Below, piece after piece: positions 1 through 5,766 of a stretch of DNA of 6,327 bases. Both the position numbers and the translations under genes were made by a program. Position 1 is the stretch's first letter; each line of letters starts with the position of its first letter. Under the pieces are notes generated by a model, which searched no databases, was not told the DNA's origin, and saw only the letters and a list, made by a program, of their open reading frames with translations. The DNA is from Comamonadaceae bacterium (GTDB taxonomy: Bacteria; Pseudomonadota; Gammaproteobacteria; Burkholderiales; Burkholderiaceae_C), in the NCBI GenBank assembly GCA_947451445.1, contig CANFZJ010000189.1, positions 1 through 6,327 of the forward strand. The letters are read 5' to 3'.

Positions 1-940
1 ACGTTCACACCAAGAGCTGGACCTGCTGCTGACCGCCTGCGACACCGACCCGGCCCTGCTGGCCCAGTTTGCCGCCCGCGCCCAGGCCAGCCTGCTGGAG
101 GTCAACAGCCTGCTCAGTACGGTCGCCCAGGGGCCAGCCGCGCTGCGCCAGGCGATGGAGCAGTCGCTGCGGCGCATCCACGCCATCAAGGGCGACGCCG
201 GAGCGCTGGGCCTAGCCATGTTTGCCCAGCAAGCGCACAGCCTGGAGAGCGCGCTGCTGCAGGTGCAAAGCGACAGCACCGGCGACTGCCTGCTGGCCCT
301 GCCGCTGCCGCTGGAGGCGTTGCTGCTCAAAGCCGCTGCCTTTGAGCGCTTGGCCCAGGTGCAGCGCCCCCGCCCTGCTCCCCCCGCCAGCCCGGCGTTG
401 GACGCCGCGCTGGTCCGGCTGGCGCACGATGTCGCCCTGGCCCAGGGCAAAACCGTCACCCCGGTGGTAGCGCTGGAGTCGCACGGCGCACTGGGTAGCG
501 AGGCCGCCGACACCCTGCGCGAGATCGCCACCCAGCTGGTCCACAACGCGGTGGTGCACGGCATAGAAGCCCCCGCCACCCGGCTGGCCCTGGGCAAGGC
601 GGCGGCGGGCCGTATCGAAGTACAGCTGCAGCGCCGCCCTTTGGAATGGATATTGCATGTTCGCGACGACGGGCAGGGCCTGCATGCCGACCCCATACGC
701 CGCAAACTGCTGCAGATGGGCTGGTACACCCAGCCCCAGTTGGACAGCTTTGGGGACAGCCAGGTGCTGGAGCACATCTTCAAACCCGGCTTCTCCACCG
801 CCGAGACGATCACCGTGTTGGCCGGGCGCGGCTTGGGTCTGGATGTGGTGCAAACCCATGTGCGCAGGCTCGGCGGGCACCTGACTCTGCTGTCCACGCC
901 CGGCCAGTTCACCGAATTCACCATCCACTTCGAGGCCTAA
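1..940 (+). CDS. CheA-like histidine kinase, HPt plus HATPase domains (5' end outside window)
   Basis: The reading frame is open from base 2, so 312 C-terminal residues are visible and the true start lies upstream; the ATG at 155 is internal to the HPt domain. Visible residues ~15-110 form a histidine phosphotransfer domain with the motif RRIHAIKGDAGALGL, whose phospho-accepting histidine is visible residue 60 (bases 179-181). A short Pro/Ala-rich linker (~121-132) leads into a CheA-type ATPase domain: N box LVHNAVVHGIE (Asn182), G1 box DDGQG (222-226), F box IFKPGFST, G2 box GRGLGLD (275-281). The protein stops just after this domain, so the CheW-like regulatory domain of classical CheA is absent, and there is no room for a CheA P3 dimerisation hairpin between HPt and ATPase. 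It probably autophosphorylates the HPt histidine and passes phosphate to the CheY-like protein encoded 4 bases downstream. What signal it senses is in the unseen N-terminus. Confidence 0.88.
   Translation, partial: RSHQELDLLLTACDTDPALLAQFAARAQASLLEVNSLLSTVAQGPAALRQAMEQSLRRIHAIKGDAGALGLAMFAQQAHSLESALLQVQSDSTGDCLLALPLPLEALLLKAAAFERLAQVQRPRPAPPASPALDAALVRLAHDVALAQGKTVTPVVALESHGALGSEAADTLREIATQLVHNAVVHGIEAPATRLALGKAAAGRIEVQLQRRPLEWILHVRDDGQGLHADPIRRKLLQMGWYTQPQLDSFGDSQVLEHIFKPGFSTAETITVLAGRGLGLDVVQTHVRRLGGHLTLLSTPGQFTEFTIHFEA
932..935 (+). promoter_or_regulatory. Ribosome binding site deciding the TTG start of the response regulator
   Basis: GAGG lies inside the last codons of the kinase gene, 9 bases before the TTG at 945. 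The in-frame ATG at 966 has no purine-rich tract before it and would delete the first beta strand of the receiver fold, so this site favours TTG. Confidence 0.55.
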
Positions 941-944
941 ACCC

Positions 945-1334
945 TTGCCAAACACCGTTCGCCTGATGGTTGTGGACGACTCCAACCTGATCCGCACCCG
1001 CATCTCGAATGTGGTGCAAGGCGGTGGCCTGGGCAAGATTGCGCTGGTCGGCCTGGCCCGCAACGGCGTGGAGGCCCTGCGCATTGCCCAGGACACCCGG
1101 CCCGACCTGGTGACCATGGACCTGACCATGCCCGAGATGGACGGGGTGCAGTGCATCCGTGAAATGCTGCGCTTGCTGCCCGGCACCAGCATCCTGGTGG
1201 TGAGCGCGCTAAACGACAAATCCACCGCCATCGCCGCGCTAAAACTGGGCGCGCGCGGCTTTGTGACCAAGCCGTTTACCGACGACGCGCTGCGCCAGGC
1301 CCTGCTGGACGTGATGGATGCCCACGCACCATGA
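945..1334 (+). CDS. Single-domain CheY-like response regulator
   Basis: This 129-residue protein is a lone receiver domain with no DNA-binding or enzymatic output. The canonical residues are all present: acidic pair Asp11/Asp12 (VVDDS), phospho-acceptor Asp59 (MDLTMPEMDG), Ser87 (VVSA) in the Thr/Ser switch position, and Lys109 in the TKPF motif. It is expected to accept phosphate from the HPt domain encoded just upstream and to act by binding a partner protein. The start is TTG, chosen because the protein then begins with the hydrophobic strand before DD and because GAGG lies 9 bases upstream; the alternative ATG at 966 truncates strand 1. The gap to the kinase stop is 4 bases, and the stop overlaps the next start (ATGA), so the three genes are almost surely one transcript. 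MPEMDG and the length resemble CheY or the receiver of CheB, but this is not a CheB because no methylesterase follows. The cellular target is not evident. Confidence 0.9.
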   Translation: MPNTVRLMVVDDSNLIRTRISNVVQGGGLGKIALVGLARNGVEALRIAQDTRPDLVTMDLTMPEMDGVQCIREMLRLLPGTSILVVSALNDKSTAIAALKLGARGFVTKPFTDDALRQALLDVMDAHAP

Positions 1335-1789
1335 CCCCCACGCTTACCGAGTCCGAGTTAACGCTGTTTGTGGAGTCGGTGCGGCGCTACTTTTGGGTCA
1401 CCACCGGGCAAACGCCACAGGTCACATCGGCGTATCTGGGGGTGGAAGCGGTGCAAACCCATGGATACACCGGAACGGTGCAGTTTGCTGGCAGCCACCG
1501 GGGCCAAGTGCTGGTGTCCATGCCCGGCCCGCTGCTGCGCGAGTTACTGGAGCTGCAGCACGAGGCGAACTTCAGCGACACCAACCTGCTGGACGCAGTG
1601 GGTGAAATCGCCAATACCCTGGCCGGCAACGCCCGCCAGGCACTGGGTCCGGCGCTACAGATATCGGTGCCCACCACCCAGCAAGGCCGCACCAGCCTGG
1701 CCAGCAGCGCAAGCCACCCCCCTTACGCAATCACCCTGCGCTGGAACCACCAGCCCGCACTGGTGTGTGTGCACCTGGAGCGCTGTTGA
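1331..1789 (+). CDS. CheX-like phosphatase of the CheC/CheX/FliY family
   Basis: The 152-residue protein has the length and fold pattern of a stand-alone CheX domain. The key stretch DAVGEIANTLAGNARQAL contains the D-x3-E-x2-N pattern of CheC/CheX phosphatases: Asp88, Glu92, Asn95. In known CheX proteins the Glu/Asn pair enters the active site of phospho-CheY and promotes hydrolysis. A proline follows at 114 (ISVPTT), roughly where the family has one. There is no signal peptide or membrane segment, so it should be cytoplasmic. The start ATG overlaps the stop of the regulator gene by 4 bases, implying translational coupling and a matched supply of regulator and phosphatase. The probable role is to switch off the CheY-like partner. 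The last 59 bases overlap the 3' end of the convergent GGDEF-EAL gene. Overall similarity to characterised CheX is modest by eye, so a non-catalytic CheX-fold protein remains possible. Confidence 0.75.
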   Translation: MTPTLTESELTLFVESVRRYFWVTTGQTPQVTSAYLGVEAVQTHGYTGTVQFAGSHRGQVLVSMPGPLLRELLELQHEANFSDTNLLDAVGEIANTLAGNARQALGPALQISVPTTQQGRTSLASSASHPPYAITLRWNHQPALVCVHLERC

Positions 1790-4700
1790 GGGCAAACGCC
1801 TCTAGCGCCTCCACCGGCAGCGGACGGCTAAACAGGTAACCCTGGTAGGCGTGGCAGCCCTGGCTGGCCAGCACGGCACGCTGGGCCTCGGTCTCAACCC
1901 CTTCGGCCATCACGCCCAGGCCCAGGCTGTCGCCCAGCGCGATGATCATCTTGGCGATGGCGGCGTCGTTGGGGTCGGTCAGGATGTCGCGCACAAAACC
2001 TTGGTCGATCTTGAGTTGCTCCAGCGGCATGCGTTTGAGGTAGGACAGGGACGAATACCCGGTGCCAAAGTCGTCCAGCGAAAAGCCCACGCCGATGCTT
2101 TTGAGGGCGTTCATCTTGGCGATCACGTCCTCCACGTGCGAGACCAGCACGCTTTCGGTCAGCTCCAGCTTCAGGCGCTGGGGCCGGGCCCCAGTGCGTG
2201 CCAAGATACCCCGTACCTGGCCAACAAAGCCCGCCTGGTGGAATTGGCGCGGGCTCACGTTCACAGCCATACTCAGCCCGGCCAGCTCGGGGCGCTGCGC
2301 CCACAAGGCCAACCGGGTACAGGCGGCCTCCAAGACCCATTGGCCCAGCGGCAAAATCAGGCCGGTGTCTTCGGCCAGGGGAATAAATTCGGCAGGCGAC
2401 ACCATGCCACGCAGCGGGTGCTGCCAGCGCACCAGCGCCTCCACACCGGTCAGTCGGCCAACGCCCTCGATCTGGGGCTGGAAATGCAGCAGCAACTGGT
2501 GCTGGGCCAGGGCCTCGCGCAAGCCCGCCTCCAGCGCGGCGCGGGCGCTAACCACGGCCTGCATCTCGGGGTCAAAAAAGCGCAGGGTGTTGCGCCCTGC
2601 GGCCTTGGCCTGGTACATGGCCAGGTCGGCCCGCTTCAGGGGTTCTTCAATGCTTTCCGCTTGTTCGCCGTACAAGGTGATGCCGATACTGGGCGTGCTG
2701 TGGCACACGTGCCCGGCGAGCTGGAAGTTCTGGTTCAGGGTGGTCAGAATTTTCTCGGCTACCACCTCGGCCTGGGTGGCGGCGTCCAGGCTGTGTTCAC
2801 TCAGGTCTTCCAGCATCACCACAAACTCGTCGCCACCCAATCGCGCCACCGTGTCGCCCTTGCGGATACAGGCCGACAGGCGCTGTGCCACCTCCAGCAG
2901 CAGCAGGTCACCCTTGTGGTGGCCGTGGGTGTCGTTCAAGGTTTTGAAGTTATCCAGGTCGACAAACAGCAGCGCACCCTTGCGCTGGTGGCGGGCCAGG
3001 TTGGCCATGCTTTGCGCCAGCCGGTCCATCAAAAAGCGGCGGTTGGGCAGCTGGGTCAGCGGGTCAAAGAAGGCCAGCCGCTGGATTTCATCTTCGGCCG
3101 CTTTGCGCTCGGTGATGTCGATCATGCCGTCTACGTAGTGGGTGACGCGTCCGGCATCGTCCCGCACGGCGGTGATGGTCAACCATACCGGGAACACCTC
3201 GCCGTTTTTACGGCGGTCCCACACTTCGCCTTGCCAGGTGCCGGTGCGCTGCAGCTCCGCGTTCAGGGCTTCATAAAACGCCGCGTCGTGGTGCCCCGAG
3301 CCCAGCAGCACCGAAGGCAGTTGGCCGACGGCCTCGTGCACGGCATAGCCGGACATGTCGGTAAACGCCTGGTTGACCCGCAGGATGCGCCAATCGCCGT
3401 CGGCAATCAGCATGCCGTGCTGGGACTCAAAGGCCGTGGCGGCAATGCGCAGCTCGGCTTCGGACTTGCGCCGTGCAGTCACGTCCCGCAGCACGGTGTA
3501 GATGGCCCGTGCGCCGTCAAACTCGATGATCTTGCTCTGCGTCTCCAAATCGATGGCCGTGCCGTCCCGCAGCAGGCAGCGCAGCTCGACCATGCCGGGG
3601 CTGGCACCGGTTTCCAGCACCACCTGGATGTGTTGCTGCGCCAACTGCAGCGAAGCCGGATGTACCCGGTCCAGCACCAAGGAACCGAGCAGCTCCTGCG
3701 CCGACTCTCCCCCCATCAAAGCGACTGCCGCAGGGTTGACATACACCACCCGGCCCCGGGCGTGCACCACCACCGGCTCAGGCGACCATTCGACCATGGT
3801 GCGGTAACGCTGTTCGCTGTCGCGCAAAGCCTGTTCGCGCTGGCCCAGCGACCCCAGCAGCCGGTTGAAGCCGCCGATCAACTCGCCCACCTCGTCGGGT
3901 GCGTCGATCCGCAGGGGCTGCAAAGGCTGGGGGGCCTCGGCCAAAGACGCCAGCGTCTTCACGGCCGCCAGCATCGGGGCCAGTTGCTGGCGCAATATCC
4001 ACCAGACCAGCCCACCGGCCAGCAAAGTAAAAACCGCAGCGGCCTCCAGCATGTGCTGCTGCATTGCGTGTATCGGGGCAAACGCCACGGCCGTGGGCAA
4101 CACCGCCGACACGCTCCAGCCTGCGGCCTGCACCGGGGCGCTGGACACCAGCACCTCTGCACCCCGCCCGTCGCGCGACAAGCCATAGCCCGCCTTGCCC
4201 GACAGCAGCTGGGCGGCCAGCGCATCTGCCCCCGGCACGGGCAACATCTCCATCACCCGGCTGGCATTGCTGGCCATCACCACCAGCCGATGCTGGGGGG
4301 CAATCAGCAGGTATTCGCCCGTGCGGGCGCGCTGCATGTTAACCACATTTCCCATGGACTTCAGCGTATTCAGGTTGGTCCAGCCCGACACCGCGCCCAC
4401 CACACTGCCGTCCTGGTCACGCACCGGCACCGTGACGGGAAACACCGCCGACTGCAAGTTGACGTCCATCGCAGGACGACCCACCGACACCAGGCCGTCC
4501 TTGAGCGCGCCCAGCACCGCGTTGTCGTTCAAACCCTTGCTGCCCATACGGCCTGCAAAGTGCCAGTCGGTATCCACCACCACACCGTCGCTACGGTAAA
4601 CAATGAAGCCGCCGTTGAAAAGCGTGCGCAAAATAGGCCGCTTGACCAGCAAGGTTTGCAGCACCACAGCCTGGCCCATTACCGTAGGTGCCAGCTGCGG

Positions 4701-4928
4701 CGCAAATTCGCCCAGCGCCCGAAAACGCTGCTCCAGTGCGTCGTTGACATCGGCACTGACCATGTACACCGACGCAAACTGCTGCTCCCCCAGCACCAGC
4801 TGCATGTCTTCTCGCAACACCCGGCTGGCATACCAGGCCAGCGACCAGATTCCCAATAAAAATACGGCCAAGATGCTCAAGGTCACCTTGGTCTTCAGCG
4901 ACCGTAAGCGAACCACGCGCCAGTTCAT
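1731..4928 (-). CDS. Membrane sensor with Cache, HAMP, PAS-PAS, GGDEF and EAL domains (cyclic di-GMP synthesis and breakdown)
   Basis: This 1065-residue protein begins at an ATG preceded by GGAG at 8 bases. Order: membrane segment ~13-35; periplasmic Cache-like sensor ~40-285 (FNGGFIVYRSDGVVVDT, then FPVTVPVRDQDGSVVGAVSG); membrane segment ~294-312; HAMP-like ~312-365 (DEVGELIGGFNRLL); PAS1 ~370-484; PAS2 ~495-608; GGDEF ~615-785; EAL ~800-1045. The GGDEF active site is intact (698-702) and is preceded by an inhibitory site RKGD (689-692) at the standard five-residue spacing. The EAL domain keeps its usual metal and catalytic motifs: EAL 830-832, Asn890 (VNVS), Glu922/Glu925 (ELTES), Asp952/Asp953 (DDFGTGYS), Lys973 (LKID), Glu1009 (EGVE), Gln1029 (QGY). 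Both activities are therefore plausible, with the balance set by periplasmic and PAS inputs. The last ~20 residues (1046-1065) are Gly/Ala/Ser/Pro-rich, lie beyond the EAL fold, and are encoded opposite the end of the CheX-like gene. No gene symbol is justified; this is one of many such paralogues in these bacteria. Confidence 0.93.
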   Translation of the reverse strand: MNWRVVRLRSLKTKVTLSILAVFLLGIWSLAWYASRVLREDMQLVLGEQQFASVYMVSADVNDALEQRFRALGEFAPQLAPTVMGQAVVLQTLLVKRPILRTLFNGGFIVYRSDGVVVDTDWHFAGRMGSKGLNDNAVLGALKDGLVSVGRPAMDVNLQSAVFPVTVPVRDQDGSVVGAVSGWTNLNTLKSMGNVVNMQRARTGEYLLIAPQHRLVVMASNASRVMEMLPVPGADALAAQLLSGKAGYGLSRDGRGAEVLVSSAPVQAAGWSVSAVLPTAVAFAPIHAMQQHMLEAAAVFTLLAGGLVWWILRQQLAPMLAAVKTLASLAEAPQPLQPLRIDAPDEVGELIGGFNRLLGSLGQREQALRDSEQRYRTMVEWSPEPVVVHARGRVVYVNPAAVALMGGESAQELLGSLVLDRVHPASLQLAQQHIQVVLETGASPGMVELRCLLRDGTAIDLETQSKIIEFDGARAIYTVLRDVTARRKSEAELRIAATAFESQHGMLIADGDWRILRVNQAFTDMSGYAVHEAVGQLPSVLLGSGHHDAAFYEALNAELQRTGTWQGEVWDRRKNGEVFPVWLTITAVRDDAGRVTHYVDGMIDITERKAAEDEIQRLAFFDPLTQLPNRRFLMDRLAQSMANLARHQRKGALLFVDLDNFKTLNDTHGHHKGDLLLLEVAQRLSACIRKGDTVARLGGDEFVVMLEDLSEHSLDAATQAEVVAEKILTTLNQNFQLAGHVCHSTPSIGITLYGEQAESIEEPLKRADLAMYQAKAAGRNTLRFFDPEMQAVVSARAALEAGLREALAQHQLLLHFQPQIEGVGRLTGVEALVRWQHPLRGMVSPAEFIPLAEDTGLILPLGQWVLEAACTRLALWAQRPELAGLSMAVNVSPRQFHQAGFVGQVRGILARTGARPQRLKLELTESVLVSHVEDVIAKMNALKSIGVGFSLDDFGTGYSSLSYLKRMPLEQLKIDQGFVRDILTDPNDAAIAKMIIALGDSLGLGVMAEGVETEAQRAVLASQGCHAYQGYLFSRPLPVEALEAFALNSAPGAHTPVRAGGSSAG

Positions 4929-4936
4929 GCAAATAT

Positions 4937-4940
4937 CTCC
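4937..4940 (-). promoter_or_regulatory. Ribosome binding site of the GGDEF-EAL gene
   Basis: Read on the minus strand, GGAG sits 8 bases before the ATG ending at 4928. It fixes that start over other candidates nearby. The rest of the 87-base gap up to 5015 shows no convincing -35/-10 pair, so transcription may come from upstream of the small Trp-rich gene. Confidence 0.6.
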
Positions 4941-5010
4941 ATTAACCTAGATCGAACGTGCAGCGCCGTAGCCAAGAAGCGGGCTTGGTGTCTAGGTGCA
5001 TACAGCGCCC

Positions 5011-5024
5011 CCCCGCTAGCGGGG
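5011..5024. repeat. Perfect 14-base GC palindrome spanning a stop codon
   Basis: CCCCGCTAGCGGGG is its own reverse complement. As a hairpin it gives five G:C pairs around a CTAG loop. The TAG stop of the small Trp-rich gene is inside it. On the minus strand it is not followed by a T run, so it is a poor intrinsic terminator for that gene. It could be a transcript-stabilising or attenuating hairpin before the GGDEF-EAL gene, or simply chance in GC-rich DNA. Confidence 0.4.
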
Positions 5025-5258
5025 CTTCTTGGGCGACGAGCGCAGCGCGTCCTTGTGCTTTTCAATACGGTCCCGCTTGCGTTGGTCGGCTTTTTGCATC
5101 ACCTTGCGCTTGGTATAGCCACTGGCATCGGCATACCACCACCACAATGCAGCCAGGCCAAACGGTGCCAACACCCACCACCACTCCCAGCTGGCCACTG
5201 GCGCTACCAGCGCCAGTTTCAAGGCCAGCAGCACCAGCCCGATCAGCAATAAAAACAT
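5016..5258 (-). CDS. Small Trp-rich membrane protein (function unknown)
   Basis: This 80-residue protein has two hydrophobic stretches, ~1-20 and ~27-43, separated by a short turn (APVASWE), and a strongly basic hydrophilic tail from ~49 (KRKVMQKADQRKRDR, ending SPKKPR). By the positive-inside rule the tail is cytoplasmic, with both hydrophobic stretches crossing the membrane as a hairpin. Seven tryptophans cluster at 24, 26-28 and 39-41, near the membrane faces. I recognise the pattern as the small Trp-rich protein family found in Comamonadaceae and relatives, to my knowledge without an assigned function. The start is firmly set by AGGAGG five bases upstream. It lies 87 bases upstream of the GGDEF-EAL gene on the same strand and is divergent from the cytochrome gene. 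A role as a membrane accessory of either neighbour is speculation. Confidence 0.85.
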   Translation of the reverse strand: MFLLLIGLVLLALKLALVAPVASWEWWWVLAPFGLAALWWWYADASGYTKRKVMQKADQRKRDRIEKHKDALRSSPKKPR

Positions 5259-5347
5259 CCCATCCTCCTGCAGGCAACGCCCCGTACAAACCGATATAAC
5301 CGTCCACTATGATGACACAGTACCCCCGCTACCCCCACCAGCACCAT
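5259..5347. promoter_or_regulatory. Divergent promoter region between the small Trp-rich gene and the cytochrome gene
   Basis: Two genes diverge from this 89-base gap, so promoters for both should lie here. The only promoter-like element I can see is TATAAC at 5295-5300 on the plus strand, a fair -10 box for the cytochrome gene that would give a leader of about 40 bases to the ATG at 5348. The complementary strand reads GTTATATC at the same place, so a minus-strand -10 could overlap it. No good -35 box is visible for either direction. Confidence 0.35.
5264..5269 (-). promoter_or_regulatory. Strong Shine-Dalgarno of the small Trp-rich gene
   Basis: On the minus strand AGGAGG is followed by five bases (ATGGG) and then the ATG ending at 5258. 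An ATG within those five bases is out of frame and too close to the site. This is the strongest ribosome binding site in the window and is good evidence that this small gene is translated. Confidence 0.8.
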
Positions 5348-5653
5348 ATGAAGCGTCTGTTATTGGTTTTTGTACTCACCGGCACCGCCGCCGTGCCCGT
5401 CTGGGCCGACCTGGCCCTGGCCAAAACCAAAAATTGCATGGCCTGCCACACCATCGACAAAAAAATTGTCGGCCCGGCATTCAAGGACGTGGCCACCAAG
5501 TACCAAGGCAACAAAACCGCCACCGACACGCTGGCCGCCAAAATCCGCGCTGGCGGTGCGGGTGTGTGGGGGGCCAACGCCATGCCCGCCAATACCCAAG
5601 TGAACGAGGCCGAAGCCAAAAAACTGGCGGCCTGGGTGCTGTCACTGAAATAA
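5348..5653 (+). CDS. Exported monoheme cytochrome c of the c551/c8 type
   Basis: From the ATG at 5348 the protein has 101 residues: a signal peptide (MKRLLLVFVLTGTAAVPVWA, cleavage expected after Ala20) and a mature domain of about 81 residues, the usual size of cytochrome c551. The heme site is CMACH (30-34), with His34 as one axial ligand, and Met79 in NAMPAN is the other. Further family marks are GPAFKDVA (42-49), the GVWG turn (72-75) before the Met ligand, and the C-terminal helix LAAWVLSLK. It should act in the periplasm as a soluble electron carrier, for example to a terminal oxidase or a nitrogen-oxide reductase; the partner cannot be told from this window. An in-frame ATG at 5309 would add 13 residues (MMTQYPRYPHQHH) before the signal peptide, which is atypical, so the later start is preferred although neither has a clear ribosome binding site. 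A two-way terminator follows 12 bases after the stop. Confidence 0.92.
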   Translation: MKRLLLVFVLTGTAAVPVWADLALAKTKNCMACHTIDKKIVGPAFKDVATKYQGNKTATDTLAAKIRAGGAGVWGANAMPANTQVNEAEAKKLAAWVLSLK

Positions 5654-5665
5654 CGACCAGCTCTA

Positions 5666-5706
5666 CCAACAAAAAGCCCGCTGGACTGCAGCGGGCTTTT
5701 TGTTGG
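5666..5706. terminator. Bidirectional intrinsic terminator between the cytochrome gene and acs
   Basis: An 18-base inverted repeat (arms 5666-5683 and 5689-5706) is perfect, with a five-base loop GACTG. The core stem is AGCCCGCTG/CAGCGGGCT, and the arms hold AAAAA on one side and TTTTT on the other, so each strand reads a GC stem followed by a T run. It begins 12 bases after the cytochrome stop and lies 60 bases beyond the acs stop on the opposite strand, so it fits termination of both convergent genes. Confidence 0.93.
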
Positions 5707-5711
5707 ATGTT

Positions 5712-5760
5712 TTAGGCATCTAGTGCATATTTAACTTGCGCCACATGCTATTAAAAGCAG
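5712..5760. repeat. Possible degraded copy of a Comamonadaceae intergenic repeat
   Basis: This AT-richer gap contains TCTAGTGCAT, ACTTGCGC and GCTATTAAAA in that order. I recall a dispersed intergenic repeat in Comamonadaceae genomes built from TCTAGCGCTTAT, ATAAGCGC and GCTATCAAAA, and these blocks look like a mutated copy. Only weak pairing remains here: GTGCA at 5723-5727 with TGCGC at 5737-5741 (one G:T pair), and TGCT at 5746-5749 with AGCA at 5756-5759. The match is from memory and could be chance. Confidence 0.3.
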
Positions 5761-5766
5761 AGCAAA

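Noticed and set aside
212..1270. A 352-codon open frame on the minus strand opposite the kinase and regulator genes
   Set aside because: It is a shadow frame of two genes with intact family motifs; its product has low-complexity composition and no domain.
1748..1765. Inverted repeat CACCAG/CTGGTG with a six-base loop near the convergent gene ends, considered as a terminator
   Set aside because: The stem is only six pairs, lies within both coding regions, and no T run follows on either strand.
2062..3138. A 358-codon plus-strand frame within the GGDEF-EAL region
   Set aside because: Ser/Arg/Trp-rich product typical of an out-of-frame reading of GC-rich coding DNA; no domain and no supporting ribosome binding site.
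1851..4859. A 1002-codon open frame on the plus strand opposite the GGDEF-EAL gene
   Set aside because: Its product is His/Gln/Gly-rich with no recognisable domain, while the opposite strand encodes a clear multidomain protein. Long antisense frames are common opposite GC-rich genes with biased third positions.
4929..5015. A dedicated promoter for the GGDEF-EAL gene in the gap after the small Trp-rich gene
   Set aside because: I find only a weak TTGGCT-like element with no convincing -10 at proper spacing; co-transcription with the upstream gene is equally possible.
5309..5347. Upstream in-frame start at 5309 for the cytochrome
   Set aside because: It would put 13 polar residues (MMTQYPRYPHQHH) ahead of an otherwise standard signal peptide, and would leave almost no leader after the likely -10 box.
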